Of a DNA stretch of 36,117 nucleotides, positions 20,973 through 31,067 are shown piece by piece. The stretch's first letter is position 1. Every line of letters begins with the position of its first letter. Position numbers and translations under genes: made by a program. This DNA comes from Chlorokybus atmophyticus (lineage: Eukaryota > Streptophyta > Chlorokybophyceae > Chlorokybales > Chlorokybaceae): NCBI GenBank assembly GCA_009103225.1, contig RHPI01001412.1, positions 1-36,117 of the forward strand, written 5' to 3'. Below the pieces are notes generated by a model. It was not told the origin of the DNA. It saw only the letters and a list, made by a program, of their open reading frames with translations, and made no database searches.

Positions 20973-21086
20973 CCCGCCGATAACAATTACAACGACAACG
21001 ACAACATCATCAGTCAGGACATTAGCAACGGTATAGCAGCGGCGGCGGCGGCGGCTGGCTGAGCCTGGAGGTGCTCTTCTTCAAGA
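20973..21086. promoter_or_regulatory. Short bidirectional promoter between PRA1 and the CCDC103-like gene
   Basis: Only 114 bp separate the two divergent start codons (167 bp if PRA1 starts at 20919). The interval has an ACAACG-rich half and a GGCGGC-rich half and no TATA box. Both genes must draw at least part of their promoter from it. Confidence 0.5.
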
Positions 21087-22968
21087 ATGGATCTACCAGC
21101 TGGAATCTCCGCCACCTTGTCCTCCGTGTCATTGTCTTCGGCGACGGCGGCGGAGTCGCTGGCGGGCAGCAAGCCCCCTGACAAGATCAGCAGGGAGCTT
21201 GCTAATGCCATACAGGTCAGCATCCATTGCAGCACCTTTGATTACTTGTTTGCTGTTGTGGCGATGTGTTTCTGTTGGGATGTCCAGCATGTAGTTTGTG
21301 TATGTAAGCAGCAGGCACGCACACACACAAAGCACTAGCATAAACACACACACGTAGCTGTACTTCATCTTTGATCGCTCAACACAAGGTGTGCCAGTTC
21401 AATGCTGTTGTGGCTTTGAGAGTCAGTGCTGTTCTCTCCTGCTTGCAAGGACACATGTTGAAAGCAGCTGTGGACTGTGTTATTGAGTCTTCCTCTTGAT
21501 CGAATGTTTGTTAAGCTCCATAGCGTACGCATGTCATATGGTCGGTCACTTAAAGTTGGTTGAAGAGTTGCATTGGGTGTGTAGTCACTCCACACCCTCC
21601 ATTTGCAGAAGCATCTCTGCATGATGCACAGTTGCTGCGAGCACGCATGCACGTGTGCTTCTGTGTGTTGCCAGTCAGTCTGTTTCAAGCCCACGCCTTG
21701 CATGTCATTGCATGGCACAATCCAATGCTGCTGTTGGTGATGTGCGCGAGCACGCACGTACACGAGTGGTCATGCGCGTGCACGCGTGCATATGAATGTG
21801 CGTGCGCGCGTGCGTTTGCTTGCCAACAGCAGTCCCTCATTGTCGCTGGTTCCTGCAGGATGATAGAAGAAGACAGTTGGTCAACGACGCCAAGTTCAGA
21901 GCCGTCGCCCAACACGCCGACTACGACACCTTTCAGGCACACAACCACAGCCATCTGCAACTCCCTTGCCATTTGATTGGTGATCTCAATCGCATGCACA
22001 CAGGCGATGGTGTCTGTGGCACACCTGGAGCCTCTGAGCAAGGCTGAGCTTGGCATGGGCGCAACAACAACATCAACACAACAGCGAGCCGGGCAGCCCC
22101 CGGCGTGGCGGTTTGGAGTGGGAGGAGGCAATGATAACCCCGCGACAACATCGGGTGCTGAGGGGGAGGTGAGAATGAGGCGCACGTCCTGGCTAATGCA
22201 CGTATACATCTGTACAAAAGTGTGCATGCCAAGACGCGTATGTGTACACATACATGCACGCATACACAGGCACACGCACGCATGCGTGGGCATGCACCCG
22301 CATGCATGGGTGCGCACATACGCACTCACGTGCACACGCAGGCGTACGCATATAGAGCAGGCGTTTTTATGTACTTTTTGGATCAATTCTGTCGCCGTCT
22401 CACTCTTGTTGTGCACATCAGCTATATAGGGGCTTGGTGTCTGCACAGCCTCAAAGCGCAGCAGCCTTTGAAAAGGCGTGGCAGCGAGGTTGCAAGACCG
22501 TCGACGAGAGGCTTCGCTACCTCATGTCGGTGCCTCCCGACCGCATACCGGCCATATTCAAGGTGGAAGTCAGCCCTGCGCTGCTGGCGGACGTGGTGAT
22601 CGTACTTGAAGAACATTGCTGGTAAGAAGGAGACAATACGATTTGCATGAGGGTGATTGTCATGTGCATGAGTTGAGATTGATGGTCTTATGTGCAGTCG
22701 TGCGAGTGGTGGGGACTCTACAAGCAATTCTCATGATGGAAATGAGGAATGCACTGATGAGAGCGATGAGAGGAAACTCGCGCAAGCGTCATTGGTATTG
22801 AACTACTTGGATGAGTTTGCCAAGGTGGCACGTTTTGGCTTGACGGTGCAAATGGCGAAAGGCAAGCTCAAGCAGCCTGCACGTGGGTTGATTGAATGGT
22901 TGGAGTCAACATTGCCGCCAGAGAGACTGCCTGATGTGCAGCGGCTACGCAAGTTATATGCAGCATAG
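21087..22968 (+). CDS. CCDC103: CCDC103/DNAAF19-like dynein-arm assembly factor
   Basis: CCDC103 is needed to attach dynein arms to ciliary axonemes. Exons: 21087-21215, 21859-21936, 22004-22168, 22449-22621, 22698-22968, giving 271 aa (human protein 242 aa). The N-terminal part contains NDAKFRAVAQHADYDTFQ and VSVAHLEPLSKAELG, which correspond to the human helix with 'KLRAVEQRVASYEEFR' followed by 'ASHLKPL'. The C-terminal half (FEKAWQRGCKTVDERLRYL to the end) matches the RPAP3_C-type helical domain, and its final helix ends LPDVQRLRKLYAA. Intron 2 (21937-22003) must begin with GC (CAG|GCACAC) to keep the frame, because no GT donor fits. An acidic insert, ECTDESDE, lies in the last exon. Family assignment is from recalled motifs, with good collinearity over the whole length. 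Confidence 0.82.
22200..22350. repeat. Self-complementary CA/TG/GCATGC tract in CCDC103-like intron 3
   Basis: The interior of this intron is a dense run of palindromic words, such as TATGTGTACACATA and GCACGCATGCGTG, and repeated CATGCACCC/GGGTGCG strings. It can fold on itself many ways and is Z-DNA-prone. No coding potential is seen. Confidence 0.55.
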
Positions 22969-23905
22969 TTAGATGCTGAGCATGTAAGTAGCAGTCAGGC
23001 TGCTTCTAGGCAATGTCTTGCAGTTGAGACAAAGTAAGTGATTGTTGAGATTGTGTAAATTTAGTAAATATGTGAAAAGCTGATGGGATATAGCTGTGTA
23101 GTGGTGATCTTTTTATGACGATTACAATAGCTATACACCTTCTGACAAACATGTCATCAACAAACAATTCAAACGCTCTCAGCATATTAGTCGCGCTGGC
23201 GTCATGTGCATATGGGTTTGTGACGTGCTGTGAGGAGTTGCTTGTGTCAATACGTCTGACATATCACAGTGCATGCTTTGCGTTCACGCGTCTTGCACAA
23301 ATACGTTTTGATTACCGGTAGGTCATTCAAACTACACCACAAGTAAGCACCTCGCAAAGCGCGTTTAGTATTGTCATTGCACCAAGTTTGCTCGTGCTAA
23401 AATTGCCATACATGCTGTGTATAGTAATGTAGTAAACCTGCGATAGCATTACAACGTTTACATTTCAGAGAAAGTAATCTATGATGCTGTGCACGACATA
23501 TTAGCATTGGGATAAAAAACTCTTTCACCACTTAAAAATGCAGTTACTTGTACGCGTGCGCGTGACTTGTACATAAGGTTTGTAGTAACCACCATTTCTG
23601 AGCGAGAATAAAATCTTGTGAGCTTCAATAGTTGTAGAAAAATTTATACAAGAGTAGCGCATAATGCACAAGGTATGGATTGTGTATGATGAGAAAAGTG
23701 CCCACAAATGTTACATGCTATGGTTGAGAGTCGTACGATAACCACTCAACTACCAAAGTACAAGACGTATACGACGCATTGAGTCTGACCTCACAAACCA
23801 TTGGTATGTAGTTCAATCGATCGATTATTTGCCTTCAAAGAAAAAATCATTTACAAACTGCTTAACATTGATATATGTAACTGCCGCCGCTTATGGCCGT
23901 CGTTC
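22969..23905. other. AT-richer intergenic region upstream of tRNA-Gln
   Basis: This is 937 bp without a supported gene and lower in GC than the surroundings. A minus-strand stretch near 23720-23775 resembles the 5' half of a tRNA but has no T-arm or closing acceptor stem. The first part is presumably the 3' UTR of the CCDC103-like gene. Confidence 0.5.
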
Positions 23906-23977
23906 GGTTCCATGATCTAGTGGTTATGATGTCAGACTCTGAATCTGAATGCCCGAGTTCAAACCTCGGTGGAACCT
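23906..23977 (+). tRNA. tRNA-Gln (anticodon CTG)
   Basis: The full cloverleaf can be drawn. The acceptor stem is GGTTCCA (23906-23912) with TGGAACC (23970-23976). The D-arm has TAGTGGTTA. The anticodon stem TCAGA/TCTGA encloses the loop CTCTGAA, placing anticodon CTG at 23939-23941. The T-arm is CCGAG-TTCAAAC-CTCGG. There is no intron and no encoded CCA, as expected for a nuclear tRNA. A T-run suitable for Pol III termination lies about 45 bp downstream. It reads CAG codons. Confidence 0.92.
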
Positions 23978-24138
23978 CTCTATAGATCATGCCCTCAAAC
24001 TGAGGGTTCCGTGTCTTTGCTTCTTTTGGCGTGTTGCTCGTGAATTCCCATGACCAGTCTTCCCTAAGTCTTACTGCTGCAGTATACCTTGCATGCATTG
24101 TTTAGCGCAACTTGCACTGCGCAGAGTCGTCTGGCGCC

Positions 24139-27100
24139 ATGTCCGAGGCGGACGACATGGCCGCTGTGACGGCGGCGTCATCGGGCGTGGCCGACCCCTT
24201 CTGCATCAACTGCTGGTCCGGACCGCGATGCCTCAGCACCAGCCTCATGTACTCCTTCGCTCAGGCATGTCTCCATGACTGATAAGACAAGTGCTGGCTG
24301 TGTTGTGCTTGTTGTGGGTGTGGGTGTGGGTGTGGGTGTGGGTGTGGTCTTCGTTGTTGCTGATGTGTGTGATGTGACAGAGGACCGACACGGCGGTGCT
24401 GGATGAGCCTCTGTACGCCAACTTCCTGGTCCAGACTGGGGCGGAGCGGCCTTATCGCCAGGCTGTGCTTGATTCTCAGGTGTGCAACACCGAAAGTGCT
24501 ACTCGCACGACGGATATATGCATGCATGCATTTGACTGTGCAGTGCGAGAACGTACATATCGCACCATTATGATGGTGTTCGTGTTGGTACTGTTATTAC
24601 TGTTGTTATTGGTGACGCTGCCATTGCTGCTGCTGATGGTGGTGGTGATGATGTTGCTTCACTGCATCAAACAGCATGCATAAATGTATATGTGACTGTT
24701 TGACATCGGCGCGAACATACGCAGGATTCAGACGGCCCCCGCGTGGTGGACACGCTGCTGCTTGGCCCTCGCAAGACCAAAGTCCTGTACGCCAAGGTGC
24801 ACAGACATGACAGCTGGCACTCGATCATCATTCATTCAATTGACTAAGCACTCAGTTCCGGATTCGATCAATCACTCGCTCATTTCACTCGCGCACTCGC
24901 TCTATGTGTTTCATGCATTCATTCACTCAGCTGTTTTCCAGCCACCCGTTCATGCTTGCCATCACATGTCAAGTGTGAGTTGGTTTGCTCACACGTGCTC
25001 AGTCACGCACTCGCTTGCAACGTTTCCAATGCACAAGTTACTTGTGCATTGATCGGTCTGTTGATGAATGTGTTTGCTTTACTCATTCACACTGACTCAC
25101 CTGTTCTACTAATGTATGCACTCAGCACATGGGCAAGCAACGGACACCCAACCTGGGAAAGGACCTCCTCACCCAAGCCCGCCACGTCATACTCATCCGC
25201 GACCCCATCCACCTGCTGGTGAACACAACCTCCACAACCTCCACAACATCATCCACAACCACACACCAACATCTCCTCCTTTGTGCAGCCGTCCTTTGCT
25301 GAGGTGCTCCCGTGCACGCTGGAGGAGACGTGTCTGCCGGCGCTCGTGCAGCTGTACAGCGAGCTCAGGCAGCAAGGACGACCGCCGCCGGTGGTCGATG
25401 CCAACGTACTGCGACAAAACCCTGAGGTACACACTGCTGGCAATATGTGTGTTTGCGTGTGCGAGTGCGCTTGCTCACATGCAAGTGTGTGTGCATGTGC
25501 GTGTGTGTATGAGTGTGCGTGCGTGCGTGCGCACGTGCAACAATTCAGACGCACGCACGCACACTGTTTGTTGGACAAGTCACAGTCTAGTTGATGAGTC
25601 ATACTAGTCCAGATGCTTGAACGCTCCGTATAATTATTCTCTCATGCAGGGAACGTTGAGGGCTTTGTGCGCTGCACTCGGATTGGAATTCCAATCTCAG
25701 ATGCTGCAGTAAGTAAGTCAGCCGCTTGCAGTAGCATTAGTAGGTACAAAAACTATCAAGCAATTATAGTGGTTGTAACAATTTGTCGCAGTTGGAAGGC
25801 TGGCCCGCGCCCCGTAGACGGCGTGTGGGCCAAGTGGTGGTACGACGGCGTGCACACGCACTCGGGCTTCGACTCCTCCAGCACCCTCCCAAAGGTGTGT
25901 ATGTGCTCGCGCGCGTGCACGTGCACAAACACATTGTTTTATAACAATCACTCGCCTTTCGGCAGCCGTTTCCTTCGGAGCTTTACGACCTGCTCGAAGA
26001 ATGCAAGCCTTTCTACGAGTCTCTCCGCCGCCACGCTATACAACCGACTGAGTCGCGCTTACCGCTCCCCGTGCCTCGCAATGAGAAGATACTGGTGTGG
26101 GTTCACGATCGACTTGTCCCCCGCGAAGACGCAAAGGTGAGTATGACGGACGTCTGCATGATGATGTGGTGTAACGTCTGTACAAATAGGTGTGCACGTC
26201 GAGAATGTGCCTGCAGAGAGTGTGTAGCGCTGTGTGTGCAAGCGTACATATACACTGTCTTTTTCTCTAGTCCATTGTGGGGGTGTGGGGGTGAGCATGT
26301 GGAGGATGTGTGTGGGTGCACACAAACCTTCTACATGAGTCTGTACCACAACAAACAATACAGGAGGGTGGTGTGTGTGCGCGTGCGCGTGCAAGCGTGC
26401 GTTCAAGCGTGCGCGCGTCTGGTGCGTCTCTGTGTGTCTGCTCGCATAAGCGCGTGTGCGCGTGTGCCCAACATCCCCCCATATCCCCTTCACCTCCCAT
26501 CACACCCCGTCCCAGGTCTCCGTCTTCGATTCCGTCGTCCAAGGCGGCGACGCCGTCTGGGAGGGGTTGCGCGTCTACGGCGGCCGCGTCTTCCAGCTCG
26601 AGGCGCACCTCGACAGGCTGCGGGACTCCGCGAAAGCGCTTGCGTTCGAGGGGGTGCCGGAACGAGAAGACATAAAGGAGGTATGTGTGTGGGTGATGGG
26701 TTGGATGGTTGGAAGCATAGTCAGTGTGAAGTTCAGGATGAGAGGTGAAGTGGGATCACTGTGGTGCAGGCGGTATTTGCCACGCTGGTGGCTAACGGGA
26801 TGCTGGACAACAGCCACATACGGCTCACGCTCACCCGAGGCAAAAAGGTAGCACCCGCTGTGTCTGCTTGGCTGATATTGGTTGATACATCAATCATTTA
26901 TAGTTTGTTGATTGATCCACCAGTTGATTAATGTGGTTGACCAAGTGAGACTTGAGTAGTAGGATGGTCAATACATCTCTTCAATAGTGTTCTCATTGAC
27001 TGATTGTTTGCGTGGTTATGATATTCAACAAGCAAGCCATCGAGCATTTGATTCTGTGTTGTGTTGGAGCCCAGGTCACGAGTGGCATGAGTCCCCTCTT

Positions 27101-28269
27101 CAACCGCTCCGGCCCCACCCTGCTCGTCCTGGCGGAGTGGAAGCCGCCCGTCTACGACAACGCGGGAGGGATACGCCTGATCACCTCCAGCGTACGACGC
27201 AACTCGCCGCAGTGCCTGGACTCGGCCATACACCACAACAACCTACTCAACAACATCCTCGCAAAGGTGTGTGTGGGTGTGGGTGGGTGGGTGCGTCTGG
27301 GCGTGTATGCCTGCATGTGCGTGTGCGCGCGCTTGTTTATGTGTGCACGCACACGTTCGTGCGTATGTGTATGTGTATGTGTATGTATGTATACGTGCGT
27401 AGATGCGTGCATGTGTACACATCTGCACGCAAGTGCATGCGCTACTGTACGTGTACATTCTTGTGTACACGTACACATAGGTACACATATATGTAGCCAC
27501 ATACACGTAGACAGCACGCAGATCAGTTTCTACTACACACACATTTGCGGTACACACTCGTATTCACAGCTGACATGGACATGTCTCATGCTCAGATCGA
27601 GTCCAACCACGCTGGTGCCGACGACGCCGTGATGCTCGACCTCTCCGGCTACGTGGCCGAGACCAACGCTACGAACCTCCTCCTCGTGAAAAACAACGCC
27701 CTGATCGCGCCGATACCGGACCACTGCCTGCCAGGGATCACGCGGAGGACGGCGCTGCGGATCGCACGCGAAGATCTAAGGTTGCATGAAGTGGTGGAGA
27801 GGAGGGTCACGCCGTCGGAATTGTATACTGCGGATGAGGTGAGTGATTTTCTTTTTTGGGTCTGCCACTGTGTTCAGTTTTCTGTTCTGTTGTAGTTTTT
27901 CTTGTGTCGTTGGTGGTTGTTCTGTTCGTGTCGTGGTAATTGTTTCTCTGGGGCGCGCGCGCGCATGCCTTTGTTCGTGCGTGCGTGCGTGCGTGGGTGT
28001 GTATGTGTGAGTGCGTGTGTGGGTGTGCGTGTGTGTCAGAAGGTGAAGGTCCAACCTTTACAGGAGCTGATTGGTTGATGAACCACATCCATTTTCCTTT
28101 TCAGGTGTTTGTTACCGGCACTATGGGTGAGCTCACCCCCGTCGTGGAGATTGACGGGAGGACGATCGGTGACGGGAAAGTGGGGGAGGTGACCACTAAG
28201 TTGCAGCACGCTTACGCGCGGTGGGTCAAGACCAAAGCCGAGTTGTCTGTGGCGATACCGAAGCAGTGA
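24139..28269 (+). CDS. Fusion of sulfotransferase-like domain and class-IV (BCAT-like) aminotransferase
   Basis: This matches the plant 'branched-chain aminotransferase-like' fusion family along its whole length. Exons: 24139-24264, 24381-24479, 24725-24796, 25126-25218, 25289-25426, 25650-25708, 25792-25894, 25966-26136, 26516-26680, 26770-26847, 27075-27266, 27596-27838, 28105-28269, giving 567 aa. The N-terminal P-loop-like part shows WSGPRCLSTSLMYSFAQ, VLDEPLYANFL, VILIRDP and KAGPRPVDGVWAKWWY. The fold-type-IV part follows: VSVFDSVVQGGDAVWEGLR, HIRLTLTRGKK, IHHNNLLNNILAK, GYVAETNATNLLLVK, LPGITRRTALRIA and TGTMGELTPVVEIDGR. The residue before IHHNN, where family members I recall have the PLP-binding lysine, is Ala419 (GCC, 27225-27227), so transaminase activity is doubtful. 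Intron 1 has a GC donor (CAG|GCATGT). Eleven of 12 introns are phase 0. There is no targeting peptide at the N-terminus, so it is probably cytosolic. Confidence 0.93.
24316..24342 (+). repeat. GGGTGT hexamer array with G-quadruplex pattern in intron 1
   Basis: Five GGG runs (24316, 24322, 24328, 24334, 24340) are separated by uniform TGT loops, on the sense strand of a 116-bp intron. This satisfies the usual quadruplex rule with one run to spare. It sits in the same intron that uses a GC donor. Confidence 0.75.
27270..27500. repeat. TG/TATG/GTAC-rich tract in aminotransferase-fusion intron 11
   Basis: The intron after the codons for IHHNNLLNNILAK is filled with GTGTGT, GTATGT and TGCGTG repeats, followed by the palindromic words GTGTACAC and GTACACGTACAC and then CACATA repeats. 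The TG-rich left part and CA-rich right part can pair. Similar tracts occupy the introns starting at 25427, 25895, 26137 and 27839. Confidence 0.55.
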
Positions 28270-28639
28270 CAGTGTGATAGTGCAGGTTGATGGCAAATTC
28301 TGTATGTGTAGATGTTGTGTTGTTGGATTGGTACGTGCCGTGGTTGTCGTAGTTGGCAGTGGCATATAGCGTTGAGTAGTGAGTGTACCATAACATATCA
28401 TTTGCGAACGTCTGATTGGTGTGGGTGTTGGTGTTGGAAGTGATAGTTGTGTCGATACTACGGGGTGCGCTGGCTGAAAACATGTATCAAAGCCAAAAGA
28501 GCTTAGAAAGCGATAACAAGACATTGGCATGACATGTAGCATGGGCCATGCATGTCAAAGTAAGTGAGTTGTGGTATCTGTAAAGCTTGTATAGCTCGCG
28601 GGCAATGGGTGGATCAACGCACATGTTTGCTCGAAATGG
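28270..28639. other. Convergent 3' intergenic region, aminotransferase fusion/MORN
   Basis: This is 370 bp between the stop codons of two convergent genes. I see no ORF with protein-like composition and no RNA gene. Confidence 0.5.
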
Positions 28640-29952
28640 CTACACGAAGCAGGTGAGGCCCGGGCCGCTGCCGTTGAAGAACTGTCCCGTCCATCCGCGT
28701 CCCTCCCTGTCTCTATAGACGCCTTCGCCGTGCATGCGGTTGTCGCGCCACGCACCCTCGTAGCGCGACCCGTCCGACCACTATGGCAGTGTTGGATGAG
28801 TCATGTGTTGTGTTGTGCTGTGCATGTGTGTATGTCGTACCTTGTATGTGCCCGTGCCTTGGTACGAGTTGTTCTCCCACTCGCCCTCGTACGATGCCCC
28901 CGAAGCGTACCGAAACACACCTGCGGGTGTGTGGTCTCTCTCTCAGGTGGGTTGCAATTCGGGATGCATTGGAGCTGCTTAAGGTTGCTTACAGTTTGCT
29001 CGCATGCGTGCGTGCATGTGCATGTGCGTGTTTGGGTATGTGCATGCATGCAAGCGTGTGTGCGCGCGTGTGTATGCCACCAGGAAGGCTGCATGTGTTA
29101 TCATGTGCGTGTGCGTGGTTGCGTGGTTGCGCGTGCGTGTGCGCGTGCAGGCGGGTGTAAGCGAGTATGTGTTTGTATACAAGCGTGTGCGTGCATGGCA
29201 AGTCAACATCATTGTGTACATATTTTATGCATGTGGATATCACTGACCGTGGCCGTGCATCTTGTCGTTGGCCCATTCACCATCATAAGAGTACGCGTGT
29301 TCCGTGTAAACGCCTTTGCCGTGGCGCACACGCGCGTGCCTTGCGCTCGTGCCACCTGCATGCATCGCAGTCAACATTACCAAGCGTGAACCGATACCGA
29401 TAGTGACACACATGTTGAACTTGTACAGAGAACACACATACCCTCTGCTGATTGAGGCATCAGCTTCCATTCCCCCTCTGCAGCAAGACGAACAGAGAAA
29501 CTGAGCTTTCGCCTTCAGCAAGTACTGGTGTGAACAAAAGGCATGCATGCATGCATGCATGCATGCATGCACGAATGCTAAAGCAAACAAGCACACGCAG
29601 AGGACATGCGTTCCACATGGGAGAAACAAGTGTTGATATATGTCCGTGTGTAAGCGTTGCTCCATGCACATCTGATGTACCGTAGATGGCTCCGTCCTCA
29701 TAGAAGAACTTGCCCGTCCCACTCGTCGGCGCGTCTGCGTGCACCAAGTCATTGTTGCGTATACTGCCCATGCCTTGTCATCCTCAGCATAACAGCAAGT
29801 CCCATCATCATCCTTATTTCCAGCCCCTTGCCTGCCGGCTGTTCTGTGGTCGAAGTCGCGTCCGCCGCCTGCTGAGCCGGCTCCTCCTCAACCGCCGCCG
29901 CTGCTGGTAGGGGGGCTTTGGTCGCTGCCGGCGCTGCGGCTTTGGGAGGCAT
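28640..29952 (-). CDS. MORN-repeat protein
   Basis: MORN repeats form elongated beta-hairpin rods that act as scaffolds, often near membranes, cytoskeleton or cilia. Exons: 29952-29832, 29734-29681, 29355-29248, 28920-28841, 28780-28640, giving 167 aa. After an Ala/Pro/Glu-rich N-terminus of about 40 residues come repeat units readable as SGTGKFFYEDGAIY, RHGKGVYTEHAYSYDGEW, MHGHGVFRYASGASYEGEW, YQGTGTYKWSDGSRYEGAW and MHGEGVYRDREGRGWTGQF, so about five MORN units fill the rest. Introns fall in or between repeats, mostly in phase 1. Intron 1 needs a GC donor (GCAG|GCAAGG). MORN proteins cannot be assigned a specific role by sequence. A ciliary function would fit the CCDC103-like gene 6 kb away, but that is only a suggestion. 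Confidence 0.85.
29541..29571. repeat. GCAT tetranucleotide microsatellite
   Basis: There are 7.75 perfect copies of GCAT, a fully self-complementary repeat, inside intron 2 of the MORN gene. Confidence 0.9.
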
Positions 29953-30575
29953 GGCTGCTCCTGCTGACTGCAGTGATGATGAGCGTGACCGTCATCATCA
30001 TAAGACAATAGTACTGGTAGACAGGTTTTGGACTAGATGCACACACACAGGCAGATGAACGCCTAGCTCGGTATGAAGACATTTAGCCACCCAGGTAGTT
30101 ACGATGGGTTTTGATAGTGGGGTAGGTAGCCACAATGATACATACACAGGTGTTCGCGGCGTCATTGCTCTGACAACAGATACACAATACTGTTCAAGTC
30201 TGTCGCACAAGTACAAGAAAGCCATTTTTGTCTCATAGCTATGCAGAAATCTTGGACTTCAACTGCCTGGCTTACGAGCGTGATAGGCGCCCAGTGGCGG
30301 AGGTACGGCCCTTCTCCGGCAAAAGCCCCTGCACGGTGAAGGCTGTGATAGTCCTGGGACTTCAAGTCAGACTCTTGCTCAACTCAGCGTCCTTCCCACC
30401 CGCGACAACGATCCCAACGCCGACGCCAACAACAACAACAAAAACAACGCCGACAAGGTCACGTGACGCGGTGCAAAGGAGCGGACATCTCAACTACCAA
30501 AGGATATCTGGCCAGACGAAGATATCCGGACATAATTGCAAAATTAGAACAAATGATGCTGCTCGGCAAAACCGT
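29953..30575. other. Region between the MORN gene and tRNA-Ala, no supported gene
   Basis: This should include the MORN promoter. A plus-strand stretch at about 30240-30365 reads open with protein-like composition (ILDFNCLAYERDRRPVAEV) but has no clear start, splice partner or family. Another open stretch, beginning near 30463, runs into the tRNA gene. A palindromic GTCACGTGAC (E-box type CACGTG core) is at about 30459-30468. I do not call a gene. Confidence 0.35.
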
Positions 30576-30599
30576 TGGAGCAGCAGGGTATCGATCCCT

Positions 30600-30632
<33 letters not shown>

Positions 30633-30648
30633 TTTGAGCTACTACCCC
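30576..30648 (-). tRNA. tRNA-Ala (anticodon CGC)
   Basis: This is a 73-nt cloverleaf on the minus strand. The acceptor stem is GGGGTAG with CTGCTCC plus discriminator A. The D-arm is GCTC-AAATGGTA-GAGC, the anticodon arm CGCGC-TTCGCAT-GCGCG (anticodon CGC), and the T-arm CAGGG-ATCGATA-CCCTG. There is no intron and no encoded CCA. TTTT follows within 10 bp on its strand, which fits Pol III termination. Confidence 0.92.
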
Positions 30649-31067
30649 GGACGTATTGCTGGGCAGCGTCTTCTTTTTATATATCTGAGTACTAAGTATA
30701 GTCAACAAAGTACGTGAGTCAGCAGCTCAGCGAGAGTGCGACCAAAGGACCGTCAACGAAACCCTAAAACGGTCACGACGAGAGACACGACACAGCTGGC
30801 GAGCTCTCCTTGCTTGGACTGCTCCCTGCAAGCAACCTCACTGCCCGGCCTGTGCTGGGAGGGGCGATCCCGCTGCTGGCGGCGGCGGCGAGGGTGGAGG
30901 TGGACGGGGTGAGGGCTAGCAGGTTGAATGGCTCCGTTCTCGCCGTCCTGACTTGGAGGAGTGCGCTAGGCAGATCAAGGAGGTTGTTGGAAGGCCAATT
31001 TTAGCTTGCTAGAGCTAGCTTGCTGCGCAACCGATTGTGCCAAGCCAGGCCGGGCCAGGTGGCAGAC
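30649..31067. other. Upstream region of the auxilin-like gene
   Basis: This is 419 bp between the tRNA and the ATG at 31068. A 64-codon open stretch at 30810-31004 is Leu/Ala/Arg-rich with no family resemblance and I treat it as chance. It is probably promoter and 5' UTR. A GCTAGC/AGCTAGC cluster (about 31004-31020) lies just before the start. Confidence 0.4.

Noticed and set aside
23700-23775. tRNA-like sequence on the minus strand, with an A-box-like TAGTTGAGTGG
   Set aside because: No T-arm and no closing acceptor stem can be formed; at most it is a decayed 5' half.
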